The position numbers and the translations under genes were made by a program. A stretch of 64,000 bases of DNA from Streptomyces erythrochromogenes (lineage in GTDB: Bacteria > Actinomycetota > Actinomycetes > Streptomycetales > Streptomycetaceae): contig NZ_CP108036.1 of assembly GCF_036170895.1 (NCBI RefSeq), positions 5,759,501-5,823,500 of the forward strand, in the 5' to 3' direction. Shown here piece after piece: positions 44,858 through 54,029 of this stretch. Position 1 is the first letter of the stretch. Every line of letters begins with the position of its first letter. The notes beneath the pieces were generated by a model. It saw only the letters and a program-made list of their open reading frames with translations, searched no databases and was not told the origin of the DNA.

Positions 44858-47122
44858 TCAAAATGCCCACCACGTGCACGAATCCGGGGGAAGACGGACG
44901 GTGCGGCCGTCCGTCTCCACGGGGGCGCTGGAGAGTACGGGACGACCGGGCGCGGGGAGTTCGACGGGGTCGGGGCGGGTGTTGAGGGTGCAGGCGAAGC
45001 CGGGGCGGGTGAAGAGGAGGACGCCGTCGGGGGAGGGGAGCCAGCGCATCCCGCGGGGGTCGGGGGACGGGCCGGCCCCGGGCGCGCCCAGTCCGGGCAT
45101 GGCCCGGCGCAGTTCCAGGGCGGCGCGGTAGAGCTCCAGCGTGGAGTGCGGGTCGCCGGTCTGGGCGGCGACGCTGAGGCCGGCCCAGGCCGGGGGCTGC
45201 GGGAGCCAGCTGCCGGCCGGCCCGAAGCCGTAGGGGGGCTCCGGCCCGTCCCAGGGGATGGGGACGCGACAGCCGTCGCGCAGCCCGTCCTGCCCTTCCG
45301 CCTCCGGCGCGGCCAGCAGATCGGACCCGGACCCGCCCCCGCTCCCGGCCTCCGGCCCGCAGCCCACCCGGGCCTCCGGCCCGGCACCGGTCTCGGCCTG
45401 CGGCCGGGTCTGCCCTTCCGCCTCCGGCGCGGTCGGAGGATCGGGCACGGGCCAGGCGCCGGTGCCGGCCTGCGGCCCGCAGCACGCTTGGGCCTGCGGC
45501 CCGGCACCGGTCTCGGCCTGCGGCCGGGTGGGGGTGTGCGCCTGTGGCGCGGGCTGCGGTTCGGGCACGGGCCCGGTGCACGCCTCGGCCTCCGGCGCGG
45601 GCCCGCAGCACGCCGGGGCGGTGCCCGCCCCGGGCTCCCCGGCCTGCGGCCCGGTGCCGGTCTCGGCCTGCGGCCGGGCGGGGCCGTTCGCCTGCGGCGC
45701 GATGGGCAGTGTGGCCTGCGGCCGGCTGGCTGACCTGGCCTCCGGCCGGGTGGGACCGTGTGCCTGCGGCGTGGATAGCAGATCGGCCGCGGGCCCGGTG
45801 CCGGCCTCGGCCTGCGGCTGGGTGGGGGTGTGCGCCTGTGGCGCTGGGGGTTCGCCGTCGCGCGGGGCGATGACGGTCGGGGCGGGGGGAACCGCGGGCA
45901 GGGGGGTCTGCTGGCGGCGCCCGCGGCGGAAGGCCGGGTCTTGGCGGGATTCAGGGGGGAGGTCCGTGACCTCGGGGAGGCCGAGTTCCTCGCCCTGGTA
46001 GAGGTAGGCCGAGCCCGGGAGGGCCAGCATCAGCATGGCCGCGGCCCGGGCGCGGGCCAGGCCCTGGGTGCCGCCGCCGTAGCGGGTGACGTGGCGGACC
46101 ACGTCGTGGTTCGACAGGACCCAGGTGGTGGGGGCGCCGACCGAGGTCGTGGCGGCCAGCGACTCGTCGATCACCGTCCGCATCGCCCCCGGATCCCACG
46201 GGCAGTTAAGGAACCGGAAGTTGAACGCCTGGTGGAGCTCGTCCGGCCGGACGTACAGGGCGAGCCGCTCCGAGGACGGGGCCCAGGCCTCGGCGACCCC
46301 GATGCGCTGCCCCTCGTAGGAGTCGAGGAGGCGCCGCCACGAGCGGTGGATCTCGTGCACCCCGTCCTGGTCGAAGAACGGCAGCGGCTCCGCGCCGATG
46401 AGCGTGGCCTGGGCGCCGCGGCCGATGTCCGGCAGGCCGTCGGCCTTGACCATGCCGTGGGCGACGTCGATGCGGAAGCCGTCGACGCCCAGGTCGAGCC
46501 AGAAGCGCAGGACCGAGTCGAACTCCGCCGTGACCTCCGGGTGGGTCCAGTCGAGGTCCGGCTGTTCCGGGGCGAAGAGGTGCAGGTACCACTCGCCGTC
46601 CGCGACCCGGGTCCAGGCCGGGCCGCCGAAGATCGACTCCCAGTCGTTCGGCGGGAGGCTCCCGTCCGTTCCCCGCCCCCGGCGGAAGAGGTAGCGCTCC
46701 CGGGCCCCCGGCTCCCCGGCGAGCGCGGCCCGGAACCACGGGTGCTGCTCGGAGGTGTGGTTCGGCACGACGTCCACGATGACCCGCAGCCCGAGCCCGT
46801 GCGCGGCCCGGACGAGCTCGTCGGCGTCGGCGAGGTCGCCGAAGAGCGGGTCGACGGCCCGGTAGTCGGCGACGTCGTAGCCGCCGTCCGCCTGCGGGGA
46901 GACGTAGAAGGGGGTGAGCCAGACGGCGTCGACCCCGAGGCGGGCGAGGTGGGGGAGGCGGGAGCGGACGCCGCGCAGATCGCCGATCCCGTCGCCGTCG
47001 CTGTCGGCGAAGGAGCGTACGTACACCTGGTAGATGACGGCATCGCGCCACCAGTCACCGCTTGCGGTCGTGGTGTTGCTGTAAGCGCTTGCAAGGCCGA
47101 CGGCCGTCGACTCGTGGGTCAT
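44858..47122 (-). CDS. GH13 alpha-glucosidase with a large low-complexity insertion
   Basis: A 754-residue intracellular enzyme; the aglA product at 50574 has 549. It starts MTHESTAVGLAS and carries the GH13 core: WWRDAVIYQVYVRSFADSDG, VDVVPNHTSEQH, nucleophile Asp219 in DGFRIDVAHG, acid Glu278 in GVAEAW and Asp340 in SNHD. At residues about 403-610 a repeat of Gly/Pro/Ala/Gln/Thr/Glu is inserted between RQDPAFRRG and GQDGLRDGCRVPIPW. Removing it gives a colinear match to AglA. It should release glucose from imported maltodextrins. It is divergent from malE. Confidence 0.85.
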   Translation of the reverse strand: MTHESTAVGLASAYSNTTTASGDWWRDAVIYQVYVRSFADSDGDGIGDLRGVRSRLPHLARLGVDAVWLTPFYVSPQADGGYDVADYRAVDPLFGDLADADELVRAAHGLGLRVIVDVVPNHTSEQHPWFRAALAGEPGARERYLFRRGRGTDGSLPPNDWESIFGGPAWTRVADGEWYLHLFAPEQPDLDWTHPEVTAEFDSVLRFWLDLGVDGFRIDVAHGMVKADGLPDIGRGAQATLIGAEPLPFFDQDGVHEIHRSWRRLLDSYEGQRIGVAEAWAPSSERLALYVRPDELHQAFNFRFLNCPWDPGAMRTVIDESLAATTSVGAPTTWVLSNHDVVRHVTRYGGGTQGLARARAAAMLMLALPGSAYLYQGEELGLPEVTDLPPESRQDPAFRRGRRQQTPLPAVPPAPTVIAPRDGEPPAPQAHTPTQPQAEAGTGPAADLLSTPQAHGPTRPEARSASRPQATLPIAPQANGPARPQAETGTGPQAGEPGAGTAPACCGPAPEAEACTGPVPEPQPAPQAHTPTRPQAETGAGPQAQACCGPQAGTGAWPVPDPPTAPEAEGQTRPQAETGAGPEARVGCGPEAGSGGGSGSDLLAAPEAEGQDGLRDGCRVPIPWDGPEPPYGFGPAGSWLPQPPAWAGLSVAAQTGDPHSTLELYRAALELRRAMPGLGAPGAGPSPDPRGMRWLPSPDGVLLFTRPGFACTLNTRPDPVELPAPGRPVLSSAPVETDGRTVRLPPDSCTWWAF
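45293..45916 (-). repeat. Repeat insertion inside the alpha-glucosidase catalytic domain
   Basis: About 624 bp (208 codons) of GC-rich repeats. On the minus strand the block (A/T)RPQAETGAGPQA recurs four times with small changes, mixed with PEAE and PAPQAHTPT variants. On the plus strand the shared core includes CCGGTCTCGGCCTGCGGCCG. The frame stays open across it. The insertion sits in a loop after the last catalytic strand, on the protein surface in GH13 structures. Confidence 0.9.
47076..47094. promoter_or_regulatory. LacI-type operator candidate at the alpha-glucosidase start
   Basis: TTGCTGTAAGCGCTTGCAA surrounds the perfect palindrome AAGCGCTT with flanks matching except at one or two positions. 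It lies in codons 10-16 of the alpha-glucosidase gene and about 160 bases before the malE promoter. MalR or the second LacI protein may bind it. Confidence 0.45.
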
Positions 47123-47239
47123 ATCGGGGTCAACGCCGCGAGATGCCCCCTGGTTGCGGGCCCGGGCAGTCGAAGACGACTCGAACTAACAGCAAGCTGC
47201 GGCAACCGTACGGACACACGGATGTAACGATCCCCTCCG

Positions 47240-47260
47240 CTTGCAGAAAGTTTGCGCAAG
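47240..47260 (+). promoter_or_regulatory. MalR-type operator upstream of malE
   Basis: CTTGCAG followed by TTTGCGCAAG (47251-47260) forms an inverted repeat CTTGC...GCAAG. The last ten bases recur, on the other strand, in front of the alpha-amylase gene. CTTGCAG-type repeats are the reported MalR/Reg1 target in streptomycetes (from memory). A weak TTTCGG and TACGTT pair (47264-47269, 47287-47292, 17-base spacing) may be the promoter. Confidence 0.65.
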
Positions 47261-47344
47261 GCCTTTCGGTCCTCTTTCAGTCTTGTTACGTTCCTGGCAA
47301 CTCGGGACCGCGAGGGCGCGGCCGGGATCATCGAAGGAGTTCAT

Positions 47345-48616
47345 ATGCGGCGTGGCATAGCGGCCACCGCGCTGGTCGCGGCCCTGGCGCTCGCGGCGAC
47401 GGCTTGCGGCGGTGAAGACAAGGGCGACGGCGGGACCGACGCCGGCGGCGAGCTTTCCGGCACGGTCACGTGGTGGGACACCGCGAACGACGCCGAGAAG
47501 GCCAGCTTCCAGAAGATCGCCGAGGCGTTCACCGCGAAGCACCCGAAGGTGACCGTCAAGTACGTCAACGTCCCGTACGGCGACGCGCAGAACAAGGTCA
47601 AGAACGCCTTCAGCAGCGGTTCCGACGCGCCTGACGTCATCCGCGCCGACGTCGGCTGGGTCGCGGACTTCGCCTCCCTCGGCTACCTCGACGAGGTCCC
47701 GGCGGACATGGCGAAGAAGGTCGACAGCGAGTTCCTGCCGCAGGCTGCGGCCAGCGGCAAGTACGAGGGCAAGACCTACGCCGTGCCGCAGGTCATCGAC
47801 ACCCTCGGCCTCTTCTACAACAAGAAGATGCTCGCCGACGCCGGCGTCCAGCCCCCCAAGACGCTGGCCGAGCTGAAGACCGCCGCCGAGGCGATCAAGG
47901 CGAAGACCGGCAAGGCCGCTCTCTACCTGCGCGGCGACGACTCCTACTGGTTCCTCCCGCTGATCTACGGCGAGGGCGGCGACCTCGTCGACGCGAAGAA
48001 CAAGACGGTCACCGTCGACAACGAGGCGGGCGTCAAGGCCTTCAAGACCGCCCGCGACCTGGTCGCCTCGGGTGCGGCGATCACCAACGCCACCGACGGC
48101 TACGCCAACATGCAGACGGCCTTCAAGACCGGCGAGGCCGCCATGATGATCAACGGTCCGTGGGCCGTCGCCGACACCTACGCCGGCGACCAGTTCAAGG
48201 ACAAGGCCAACCTCGGCATCGCCGCCGTCCCGGCCGGCTCGGCCAAGGCCGGTGCCCCGCAGGGCGGCCACGACCTCGGCGTCTACGCCGGCTCGAAGAA
48301 CCGCGCCGCCGCGCACGCCTTCGTCGAGTACATGACCTCGCAGGAGGTCCAGGTCCAGTCCGCCAAGGAGCTGAGCCTGCTGCCGACCCGTACCGCCGCC
48401 TACGAGCAGCCGGACGTCAAGAGCAGCGAGATGGTCGCGTTCTTCAAGCCGGCCGTGGACAAGGCCGTCGAGCGCGCCTGGATCCCGGAGAACGGCTCCC
48501 TCTTCGAGCCGCTGAAGGTCGAATACACCAAGGCGATCACCGGAGCGTCGAGCCCGGAGGACGCGGCCAAGGCGGCCGGCATCGAGTTCCGCAAGATCCT
48601 CAAGGGCTGGAAGTAA
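47345..48616 (+). CDS. malE: Maltose/maltodextrin-binding lipoprotein
   Basis: A 423-residue solute-binding lipoprotein of ABC family 1. The signal peptide MRRGIAATALVAALALAATA ends at Cys21 of the lipobox, followed by an Asp/Gly-rich tether. The mature protein shows VTWWDTANDAEKASFQ, YGDAQNKVKNAFSSGSDAPD and AYVEYMTSQ-type family blocks (here AFVEYMTSQEVQV). GAAGGAG precedes ATG 47345. It captures maltodextrins outside the cell for MalFG and is the first gene of malE-malF-malG-aglA-lacI, controlled by the operator just upstream. Confidence 0.94.
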   Translation: MRRGIAATALVAALALAATACGGEDKGDGGTDAGGELSGTVTWWDTANDAEKASFQKIAEAFTAKHPKVTVKYVNVPYGDAQNKVKNAFSSGSDAPDVIRADVGWVADFASLGYLDEVPADMAKKVDSEFLPQAAASGKYEGKTYAVPQVIDTLGLFYNKKMLADAGVQPPKTLAELKTAAEAIKAKTGKAALYLRGDDSYWFLPLIYGEGGDLVDAKNKTVTVDNEAGVKAFKTARDLVASGAAITNATDGYANMQTAFKTGEAAMMINGPWAVADTYAGDQFKDKANLGIAAVPAGSAKAGAPQGGHDLGVYAGSKNRAAAHAFVEYMTSQEVQVQSAKELSLLPTRTAAYEQPDVKSSEMVAFFKPAVDKAVERAWIPENGSLFEPLKVEYTKAITGASSPEDAAKAAGIEFRKILKGWK

Positions 48617-48623
48617 CGAAACG

Positions 48624-49679
48624 ATGGCTGCTGACACCAGCCAGTCTGTGGTGAAGGCCGCGGACGACGGAGTCGGGAACGACTCCGCCGTCCGCGGCCG
48701 GAGCCGCTGGACTGACAGCGGGAACACAGGGAACACCCGGAACACCCGGAACGCAGGTGGCCTGAGGCGCGCCCTCGCCACCCACTGGTACGCCTGGGCC
48801 ATGGTCGCCCCGGTGGTGCTCGTCCTCGGCGTGATCATCGGCTGGCCGCTGGTGCGCGGCGTCTACCTGTCGCTGACCGACGCCAACGAGCGCAACGTCG
48901 CCCGTGACATCGGCGCCCGCCACATCGACGCCACGTACGAGTTCATCGGACTCGACAACTACACGGCGGTGCTCGGCGACCCGGTGTTCCTGCAGCGGCT
49001 GGTGTGGACGGTGGTCTGGACCGTCGCGTGCGTGTCCATCACGTTCGTACTCGGACTGACCCTCGCCAACATGCTGAACCGGCAGTTCCGGGGCCGCGCC
49101 GCCTACCGGATGGCGCTCATCCTGCCCTGGGCCGTGCCCGGCTTCGTCTCCGTCTTCGCCTGGCGGTTCCTCTTCAACCGCGACAACGGCATCCTCAACA
49201 AGGTCCTCGACGGCGGCGGCATCGCCGCCGTGCCGTGGCTCGACGACCCGACCTGGGCCAAGTTCTCGGTCATCGCCGTCAACGTCTGGCTGGGCATCCC
49301 CTTCATGATGGTCGCCCTCCTCGGCGGCCTGCAGTCCATCCCCGGCGAGCTCTACGAAGCCGCCGAGATGGACGGCGCCAGCGCCTGGCAGCGCTTCCGC
49401 CACATCACGATGCCCGGGCTGCGCACGGTCAGCATGACGGTGATCCTGCTCTCCACCATCTGGACCTTCAACATGTTCCCGGTGATCTTCCTGCTCACGC
49501 GGGGCGGACCGGGAGACTCCACCGAAATCCTGGTGACCCAGGCCTTCCGGGAGGCCTTCATCACGAGCCCGCGCGACTTCGCCGTCTCCGCGACGTGGGG
49601 CGTACTGATCCTCCTGCTGCTCATGATCTTCGCGCTGGTCTACCGGCGCTCGCTGCGCAAGCAGGGAGAGGTGTGGTGA
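48624..49679 (+). CDS. malF: Maltodextrin ABC transporter permease MalF
   Basis: A 351-residue membrane protein: a cytoplasmic N-terminus with a short Gly-Asn-Thr repeat (GNTGNTRNTRN), six or more transmembrane segments and the EAA loop LYEAAEMDGASAWQRFRHIT, which contacts the ATPase. It starts 7 bases after malE. Its stop overlaps the most likely malG GTG. It pairs with MalG; the ATPase is expected to be a shared MsiK encoded elsewhere. Confidence 0.94.
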   Translation: MAADTSQSVVKAADDGVGNDSAVRGRSRWTDSGNTGNTRNTRNAGGLRRALATHWYAWAMVAPVVLVLGVIIGWPLVRGVYLSLTDANERNVARDIGARHIDATYEFIGLDNYTAVLGDPVFLQRLVWTVVWTVACVSITFVLGLTLANMLNRQFRGRAAYRMALILPWAVPGFVSVFAWRFLFNRDNGILNKVLDGGGIAAVPWLDDPTWAKFSVIAVNVWLGIPFMMVALLGGLQSIPGELYEAAEMDGASAWQRFRHITMPGLRTVSMTVILLSTIWTFNMFPVIFLLTRGGPGDSTEILVTQAFREAFITSPRDFAVSATWGVLILLLLMIFALVYRRSLRKQGEVW

Positions 49680-50524
49680 CCATGACCAGCACGCGTACCC
49701 GGGGCAGCCGTTCCCCGCTCGCCTCCGTCGGCCTGCACGCGACCCTCGTCGTCGCGTCCGTCATCGCCGTCTTCCCGGTCCTGTGGATCCTGCTGACCTC
49801 GCTCAAGCCCGCGCAGCACGCGATCACCACGGACTTCGTCAAGGAACCCACGCTCAGCAACTACACGTACCTGCTGGAGTCGAGCCACTTCCTCGACTGG
49901 TTCCTCAACTCCGTCCTGGTCGCCGGCGTCACCACCGTCCTCGGTGTCTTCATCGCCGCCACCACCGGATACGCGGTCAGCCGGTTCAAGTTCCCCGGCA
50001 TGAAGCCGCTGATGTGGACCCTGCTCATCACGCAGATGTTCCCGATGGCCATCCTGATCGTCCCGCTCTACAACCTGATGGGACAGCTCGGGCTGCTCAA
50101 CCAGCCCGTCGGCCTGATCATCACGTACCTCACCATCGCCGTGCCGTTCTGCGCATGGATGATGAAGGGCTTCTTCGACACCATCCCGGTGGAGATCGAC
50201 GAATCCGGCCGCGTCGACGGACTCAACCCCTTCGGCACCTTCTGGCGGCTGATCCTCCCGCTCGCCAAGCCCGGCCTCGCCGTCACCGGCTTCTACGCCT
50301 TCATCACCGCCTGGGGCGAGGTCGCGTACGCCTCCGCCTTCATGGTCGGCGACGAGAACCTGACCCTGGCCGGCGGCCTCCAGACCTTCGTCACCCAGTA
50401 CACCTCCAACTGGGGTGCGATGAGCGCCGCCTCGGTCCTCATCGCCATCCCCGCGGCGATCTTCTTCGTTTTCGCCCAGCGTCACCTCGTCGCCGGGATG
50501 ACGGCAGGCGCCACCAAGGGCTGA
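49676..50524 (+). CDS. malG: Maltodextrin ABC transporter permease MalG
   Basis: A 282-residue permease with about six transmembrane segments, the typical SNYTYLL start of the transport domain, ITQMFPMAILIVPLYNLMGQ and the EAA-like loop IPVEIDESGRVDGLNPFGTF, where the EAA Ala-Ala is replaced by Asp-Glu-Ser as in many MalG proteins. The start is GTG 49676, which overlaps the malF stop and has GGGAGAG five bases upstream; ATG 49682 is the alternative. Confidence 0.93.
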   Translation: MTMTSTRTRGSRSPLASVGLHATLVVASVIAVFPVLWILLTSLKPAQHAITTDFVKEPTLSNYTYLLESSHFLDWFLNSVLVAGVTTVLGVFIAATTGYAVSRFKFPGMKPLMWTLLITQMFPMAILIVPLYNLMGQLGLLNQPVGLIITYLTIAVPFCAWMMKGFFDTIPVEIDESGRVDGLNPFGTFWRLILPLAKPGLAVTGFYAFITAWGEVAYASAFMVGDENLTLAGGLQTFVTQYTSNWGAMSAASVLIAIPAAIFFVFAQRHLVAGMTAGATKG

Positions 50525-50573
50525 CCACCCGAGCCTGCCGTTCCCCTTCCGGCCCGATCTCTCCAAGGACGAC

Positions 50574-52223
50574 ATGACCCAGCACCTCGCCGACGCACTT
50601 CCCACCACCACCGGCACCACGCCCGGCTGGTGGAGAGACGCGGTGATCTACCAGGTCTATCCGCGCAGCTTCGCCGACTCCAACGGGGACGGCATGGGGG
50701 ACCTCGAAGGCATCCGCAGCCGCCTGCCCTACCTCAAGGAGCTGGGCGTCGACGCCGTCTGGCTCAGCCCCTTCTACGCCTCCCCGCAGGCCGACGCCGG
50801 CTACGACGTCGCCGACTACCGGGCCATCGACCCCATGTTCGGCACCCTGCACGACGCCGACGCCGTGATCCGCGAGGCGCACGGCCTGGGCCTGCGCATC
50901 ATCGTCGACCTCGTCCCGAACCACTGTTCCGACCAGCACGAATGGTTCAAGCAGGCGCTGCGCGAAGGCCCCGGTTCCCGGCTGCGGGAGCGCTTCCACT
51001 TCCGTCCCGGCAAGGGCGAGGACGGCGAACTGCCGCCCAACGACTGGGAGTCGATCTTCGGCGGCCCGGCCTGGACCCGGGTCGCGGACGGCGAGTGGTA
51101 CCTGCACCTCTTCGCGCCCGAGCAGCCCGACTTCAACTGGGACCACCCGGCCGTCAGGGACGAGTTCCGCTCCATCCTGCGCTTCTGGCTCGACCTCGGC
51201 GCCGACGGCTTCCGCGTCGACGTCGCCCACGGCCTGGTCAAGGCCCCCGGCCTGCCGGACCTCGGCGCCCGGGACCAGCTCAAGCTGCTCGGCAACGACG
51301 TCATGCCCTTCTTCGACCAGGACGGCGTCCACGAGATATACCGCTCCTGGCGCCGCATCCTCGACGAGTACGAGGGCGACCGCGTCCTGGTCGCCGAGGC
51401 CTGGACCCCCACCGTCGAGCGCACCGCCCGCTACGTCCGCCCCGACGAGATGCAGCAGGCGTTCAACTTCCAGTACCTGACCAGCGACTGGGAGGCGACC
51501 GCGCTCCGCGAGGTCATCGACGGCTCGCTGGCCGCGATGCGCCCCGTCGGCGCCCCCACCACCTGGGTGCTGTCCAACCACGACGTCACCCGGCACGCCA
51601 CCCGCTTCGCCAACCCCGCCGGCCTCGGCACCCAGCTGCGCGAGCCCGGAGACCGCGAGCTCGGTCTGCGGCGGGCCCGCGCGGCGAGCCTGCTGATGCT
51701 GGCGCTGCCCGGTTCGGCGTACGTCTACCAGGGCGAGGAGCTCGGCCTGCCCGACGTCACCGACCTGCCCGACGAGGTCCGCCAGGACCCGTCGTTCTTC
51801 CGGGCGGCGGGGCAGGACGGCTTCCGCGACGGCTGCCGGGTCCCCATCCCGTGGTCGGGCACCGAGGCCCCGTACGGCTTCGGCACCGGCGGCAGCTGGC
51901 TCCCGCAGCCCGACTCCTGGGCGGAGCTGAGCGTGGAGGCGCAGACCGGCGACCCGTCCTCCACCCTGGAGCTGTACCGGGCCGCCCTGCGGCTGCGCCG
52001 CGAGCGCCCGGACCTGGGCGCGGGCGAGTCCGTGGACTGGCAGGAGGCACCGGAGGGCGTGCTGGTCTTCCGGCGCGGGGACTTCCTGTGCACCGCCAAC
52101 ACCACGGGTGCGGCGGTACGGCTCCCCGTCACCGGCGAGGTGCTGCTGTCCAGCGGTGCGACGGTCGAGGACGGCGTGCTGCCGGCCGACACCACGGTGT
52201 GGTGGCAGGTGACGGCGGGGTGA
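50574..52223 (+). CDS. aglA: Intracellular alpha-glucosidase (GH13)
   Basis: A 549-residue GH13 enzyme with WWRDAVIYQVYPRSFADSNG, VDLVPNHCSDQH, nucleophile Asp216 in DGFRVDVAHG, acid Glu275 in VLVAEAW, transition-state Asp337 in SNHD, and RQDPSFFRAAGQDGFRDGC. No signal peptide, so it hydrolyses imported maltose and maltodextrins in the cytoplasm. It is the fourth gene of the malEFG operon, and its stop overlaps the start of a LacI regulator. It lacks the repeat insertion of its paralogue at 44858. Confidence 0.93.
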   Translation: MTQHLADALPTTTGTTPGWWRDAVIYQVYPRSFADSNGDGMGDLEGIRSRLPYLKELGVDAVWLSPFYASPQADAGYDVADYRAIDPMFGTLHDADAVIREAHGLGLRIIVDLVPNHCSDQHEWFKQALREGPGSRLRERFHFRPGKGEDGELPPNDWESIFGGPAWTRVADGEWYLHLFAPEQPDFNWDHPAVRDEFRSILRFWLDLGADGFRVDVAHGLVKAPGLPDLGARDQLKLLGNDVMPFFDQDGVHEIYRSWRRILDEYEGDRVLVAEAWTPTVERTARYVRPDEMQQAFNFQYLTSDWEATALREVIDGSLAAMRPVGAPTTWVLSNHDVTRHATRFANPAGLGTQLREPGDRELGLRRARAASLLMLALPGSAYVYQGEELGLPDVTDLPDEVRQDPSFFRAAGQDGFRDGCRVPIPWSGTEAPYGFGTGGSWLPQPDSWAELSVEAQTGDPSSTLELYRAALRLRRERPDLGAGESVDWQEAPEGVLVFRRGDFLCTANTTGAAVRLPVTGEVLLSSGATVEDGVLPADTTVWWQVTAG

Positions 52224-53221
52224 CCTCCCCCCTCCGGCTGACGGACATCGCCGCGCAGGCCCAGGTCAGCGAGGCGACGGTCAGCCGTGTGCTCAACGGC
52301 AAGGCGGGCGTCGCGGCCGGTACCCGGCACAAGGTGCTGGCCGCGATGGACCTGCTCGGCTACGAGCGGCCCGTGCGGCTCAAGCGCCGCAGCAACGGCC
52401 TCGTCGGCCTGCTGATCCCGGAGCTCACCAACCCGATCTTCCCGGCGTTCGCGCAGGTCATCGAGCAGGCCCTGGCCGGGCACGGGTACACGCCGGTGCT
52501 GTGCACGCAGACGCCCGGCGGGGCCACCGAGGACGAGCTGGTCGAGCAGCTGGAGGAGCGGGGGGTCACCGGCATAGTCTTCCTGTCCGGGCTGCACGCC
52601 GATTCCCACGCCGATCCGGCCCGCTACCAGCGCCTCGCCTCCCGCGGGCTGCCGTTCGTGATGATCAACGGCTTCAACGAGCACGTGAACGCCCCCTTCA
52701 TCTCCCCGGACGACCGCGCGGCCGCCGAGATGGCCGTACGGCACCTGCAGGACCTCGGGCACGAACGCATCGGGCTGGCCATCGGGCCGACCCGGTACGT
52801 GCCCTCGGCCCGCAAGGAGCAGGGCTTCCGGTCCGTCGTGCCGGACGCGGAGGTCGAGGGGCGGATCCAGCGCACCCTCTTCACGGTCGAGGGCGGCCAC
52901 GCCGCGGGCGGCGCCCTCCTCGACCGCGGCTGCACGGGCATCGTGTGCGGCAGCGACCCGATGGCGCTCGGGGTGATACGGGCCGTGCGTGAACGGGGTC
53001 TGCGGGTACCGCAGGACGTGTCGGTCGTCGGCTTCGACGACTCGCCGCTGATCGCGTTCACGGACCCGCCGCTCACGACCGTCCGCCAGCCGGTACGGGC
53101 GATGGCGACGGCGGCGGTGGGCGCCCTCCTGGAGGCGGTGTCCGGAACCCCGGTCCAGCGCACGGAGTACGTCTTCCAGCCGGAACTGGTGGTGCGAGGG
53201 TCGACGGGGCAGGTGCCTTAG
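52220..53221 (+). CDS. Second LacI-family regulator (MalR paralogue)
   Basis: A 333-residue repressor starting at GTG 52220, overlapping the aglA stop. The HTH RLTDIAAQAQVSEATVSRVL differs from that of MalR mainly in three residues, and the sensor domain is parallel (GLVGLLIPELTNPIFPAFAQ, DVSVVGFDDSPLIAFTDPPL). With nearly the same recognition helix it probably binds the same or similar operators. Being last in the operon it would be induced with it, so it may provide feedback or respond to another sugar. The gene-free repeat element starts about 135 bases after the stop. Confidence 0.9.
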   Translation: MTSPLRLTDIAAQAQVSEATVSRVLNGKAGVAAGTRHKVLAAMDLLGYERPVRLKRRSNGLVGLLIPELTNPIFPAFAQVIEQALAGHGYTPVLCTQTPGGATEDELVEQLEERGVTGIVFLSGLHADSHADPARYQRLASRGLPFVMINGFNEHVNAPFISPDDRAAAEMAVRHLQDLGHERIGLAIGPTRYVPSARKEQGFRSVVPDAEVEGRIQRTLFTVEGGHAAGGALLDRGCTGIVCGSDPMALGVIRAVRERGLRVPQDVSVVGFDDSPLIAFTDPPLTTVRQPVRAMATAAVGALLEAVSGTPVQRTEYVFQPELVVRGSTGQVP

Positions 53222-53356
53222 GGGCGGGGCGGGGTTCCAGCCCCCTCGGCCCCCAAGGCGGGCCGGTGGTTGCCCACCCACCTCCAGGGCCGTGACCTCC
53301 CCGGCCGGGAGCGCGAGCCGACGAGCGCGGTGAGGCCGCGGGGCTTTCGGCGGACC

Positions 53357-53835
53357 GGGATCGCAAGCGTGCGGGGCGGTGCGGGTCGGCGGTGTTTCGG
53401 CGGGGCGGGATCAGGGATGTGCTGGGGGTTTCCCGTCAGTCCCATCGTCTCTCCGGTTCGTGCCGGTCCCTCAAGGGCGCTCCTTCGTCGCGTCGCTTCG
53501 CGATGGCCTGCGGCCACCCTTGACCGCCCGTCCCGCCCCGGACATACGAGGACAGCCGGGAAGCCCCCAAAGGAACGGGCCGGTCTCAGATTTCAGGAAC
53601 GGGGCGTCGGAGGGGCCCGGGCGGGAGCCCGGAGCGCCCCAAATCGCTACGCGCTCCTGTCGGATGGCGTCAGCCAGCCTCTTGGGCTGGGCATAGGCCG
53701 CCTCACATCGCTACGCGCTCCTCACGGCTCGGCGTCCGCAGGCCCCTGTGGCTGGACATAGGCCGCCATCGATCGCTACGCGCTTCTCCGAGACCGCGTC
53801 CGCCCCTCGTTCGGGGCTGGGAGGGGCGGTTTTGG
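53357..53835 (+). repeat. Left arm of a large inverted repeat with tandem units
   Basis: Matches the reverse complement of 54030-54472 in long blocks, for example TTTCCCGTCAGTCCCATCG (from 53429), AGGAACGGGCCGG (53571) and GGAGCCCGGAGCGCC. It carries three tandem units of 64-65 bp beginning ATCGCTACGCGCTCCT at 53643, 53707 and 53772 (the last with one change), each followed by a G/C-rich segment able to form a small hairpin such as CCAGCC-TCTTG-GGCTGG. No gene is supported here. Confidence 0.85.
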
Positions 53836-54029
53836 GGGGCGGGAGGGCGATCCATCGGCTGAGCCGATGCCAACCCCCATCAAGGGCGAGGTGGCATCAC
53901 AGCCGCCCGCCCAAACAGGGGCGATTGGGGCAATCGGACGGCTCTCCGAGGCCTCCATCCACCCACACCTGGATTGGCATCGCCTCGGCCGTCCTCTGAC
54001 GCTTTTCCTCCCCCCCAATCGCCCTCGGA
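53836..54029. other. Centre of the inverted-repeat element
   Basis: About 194 bases between the arms. It has its own palindrome CATCGGCT-G-AGCCGATG (53853-53869) and a wider pair GATGCCAA / TTGGCATC (53866 and 53973). No open frame with coding character and no transposase remnant are seen. Confidence 0.6.
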
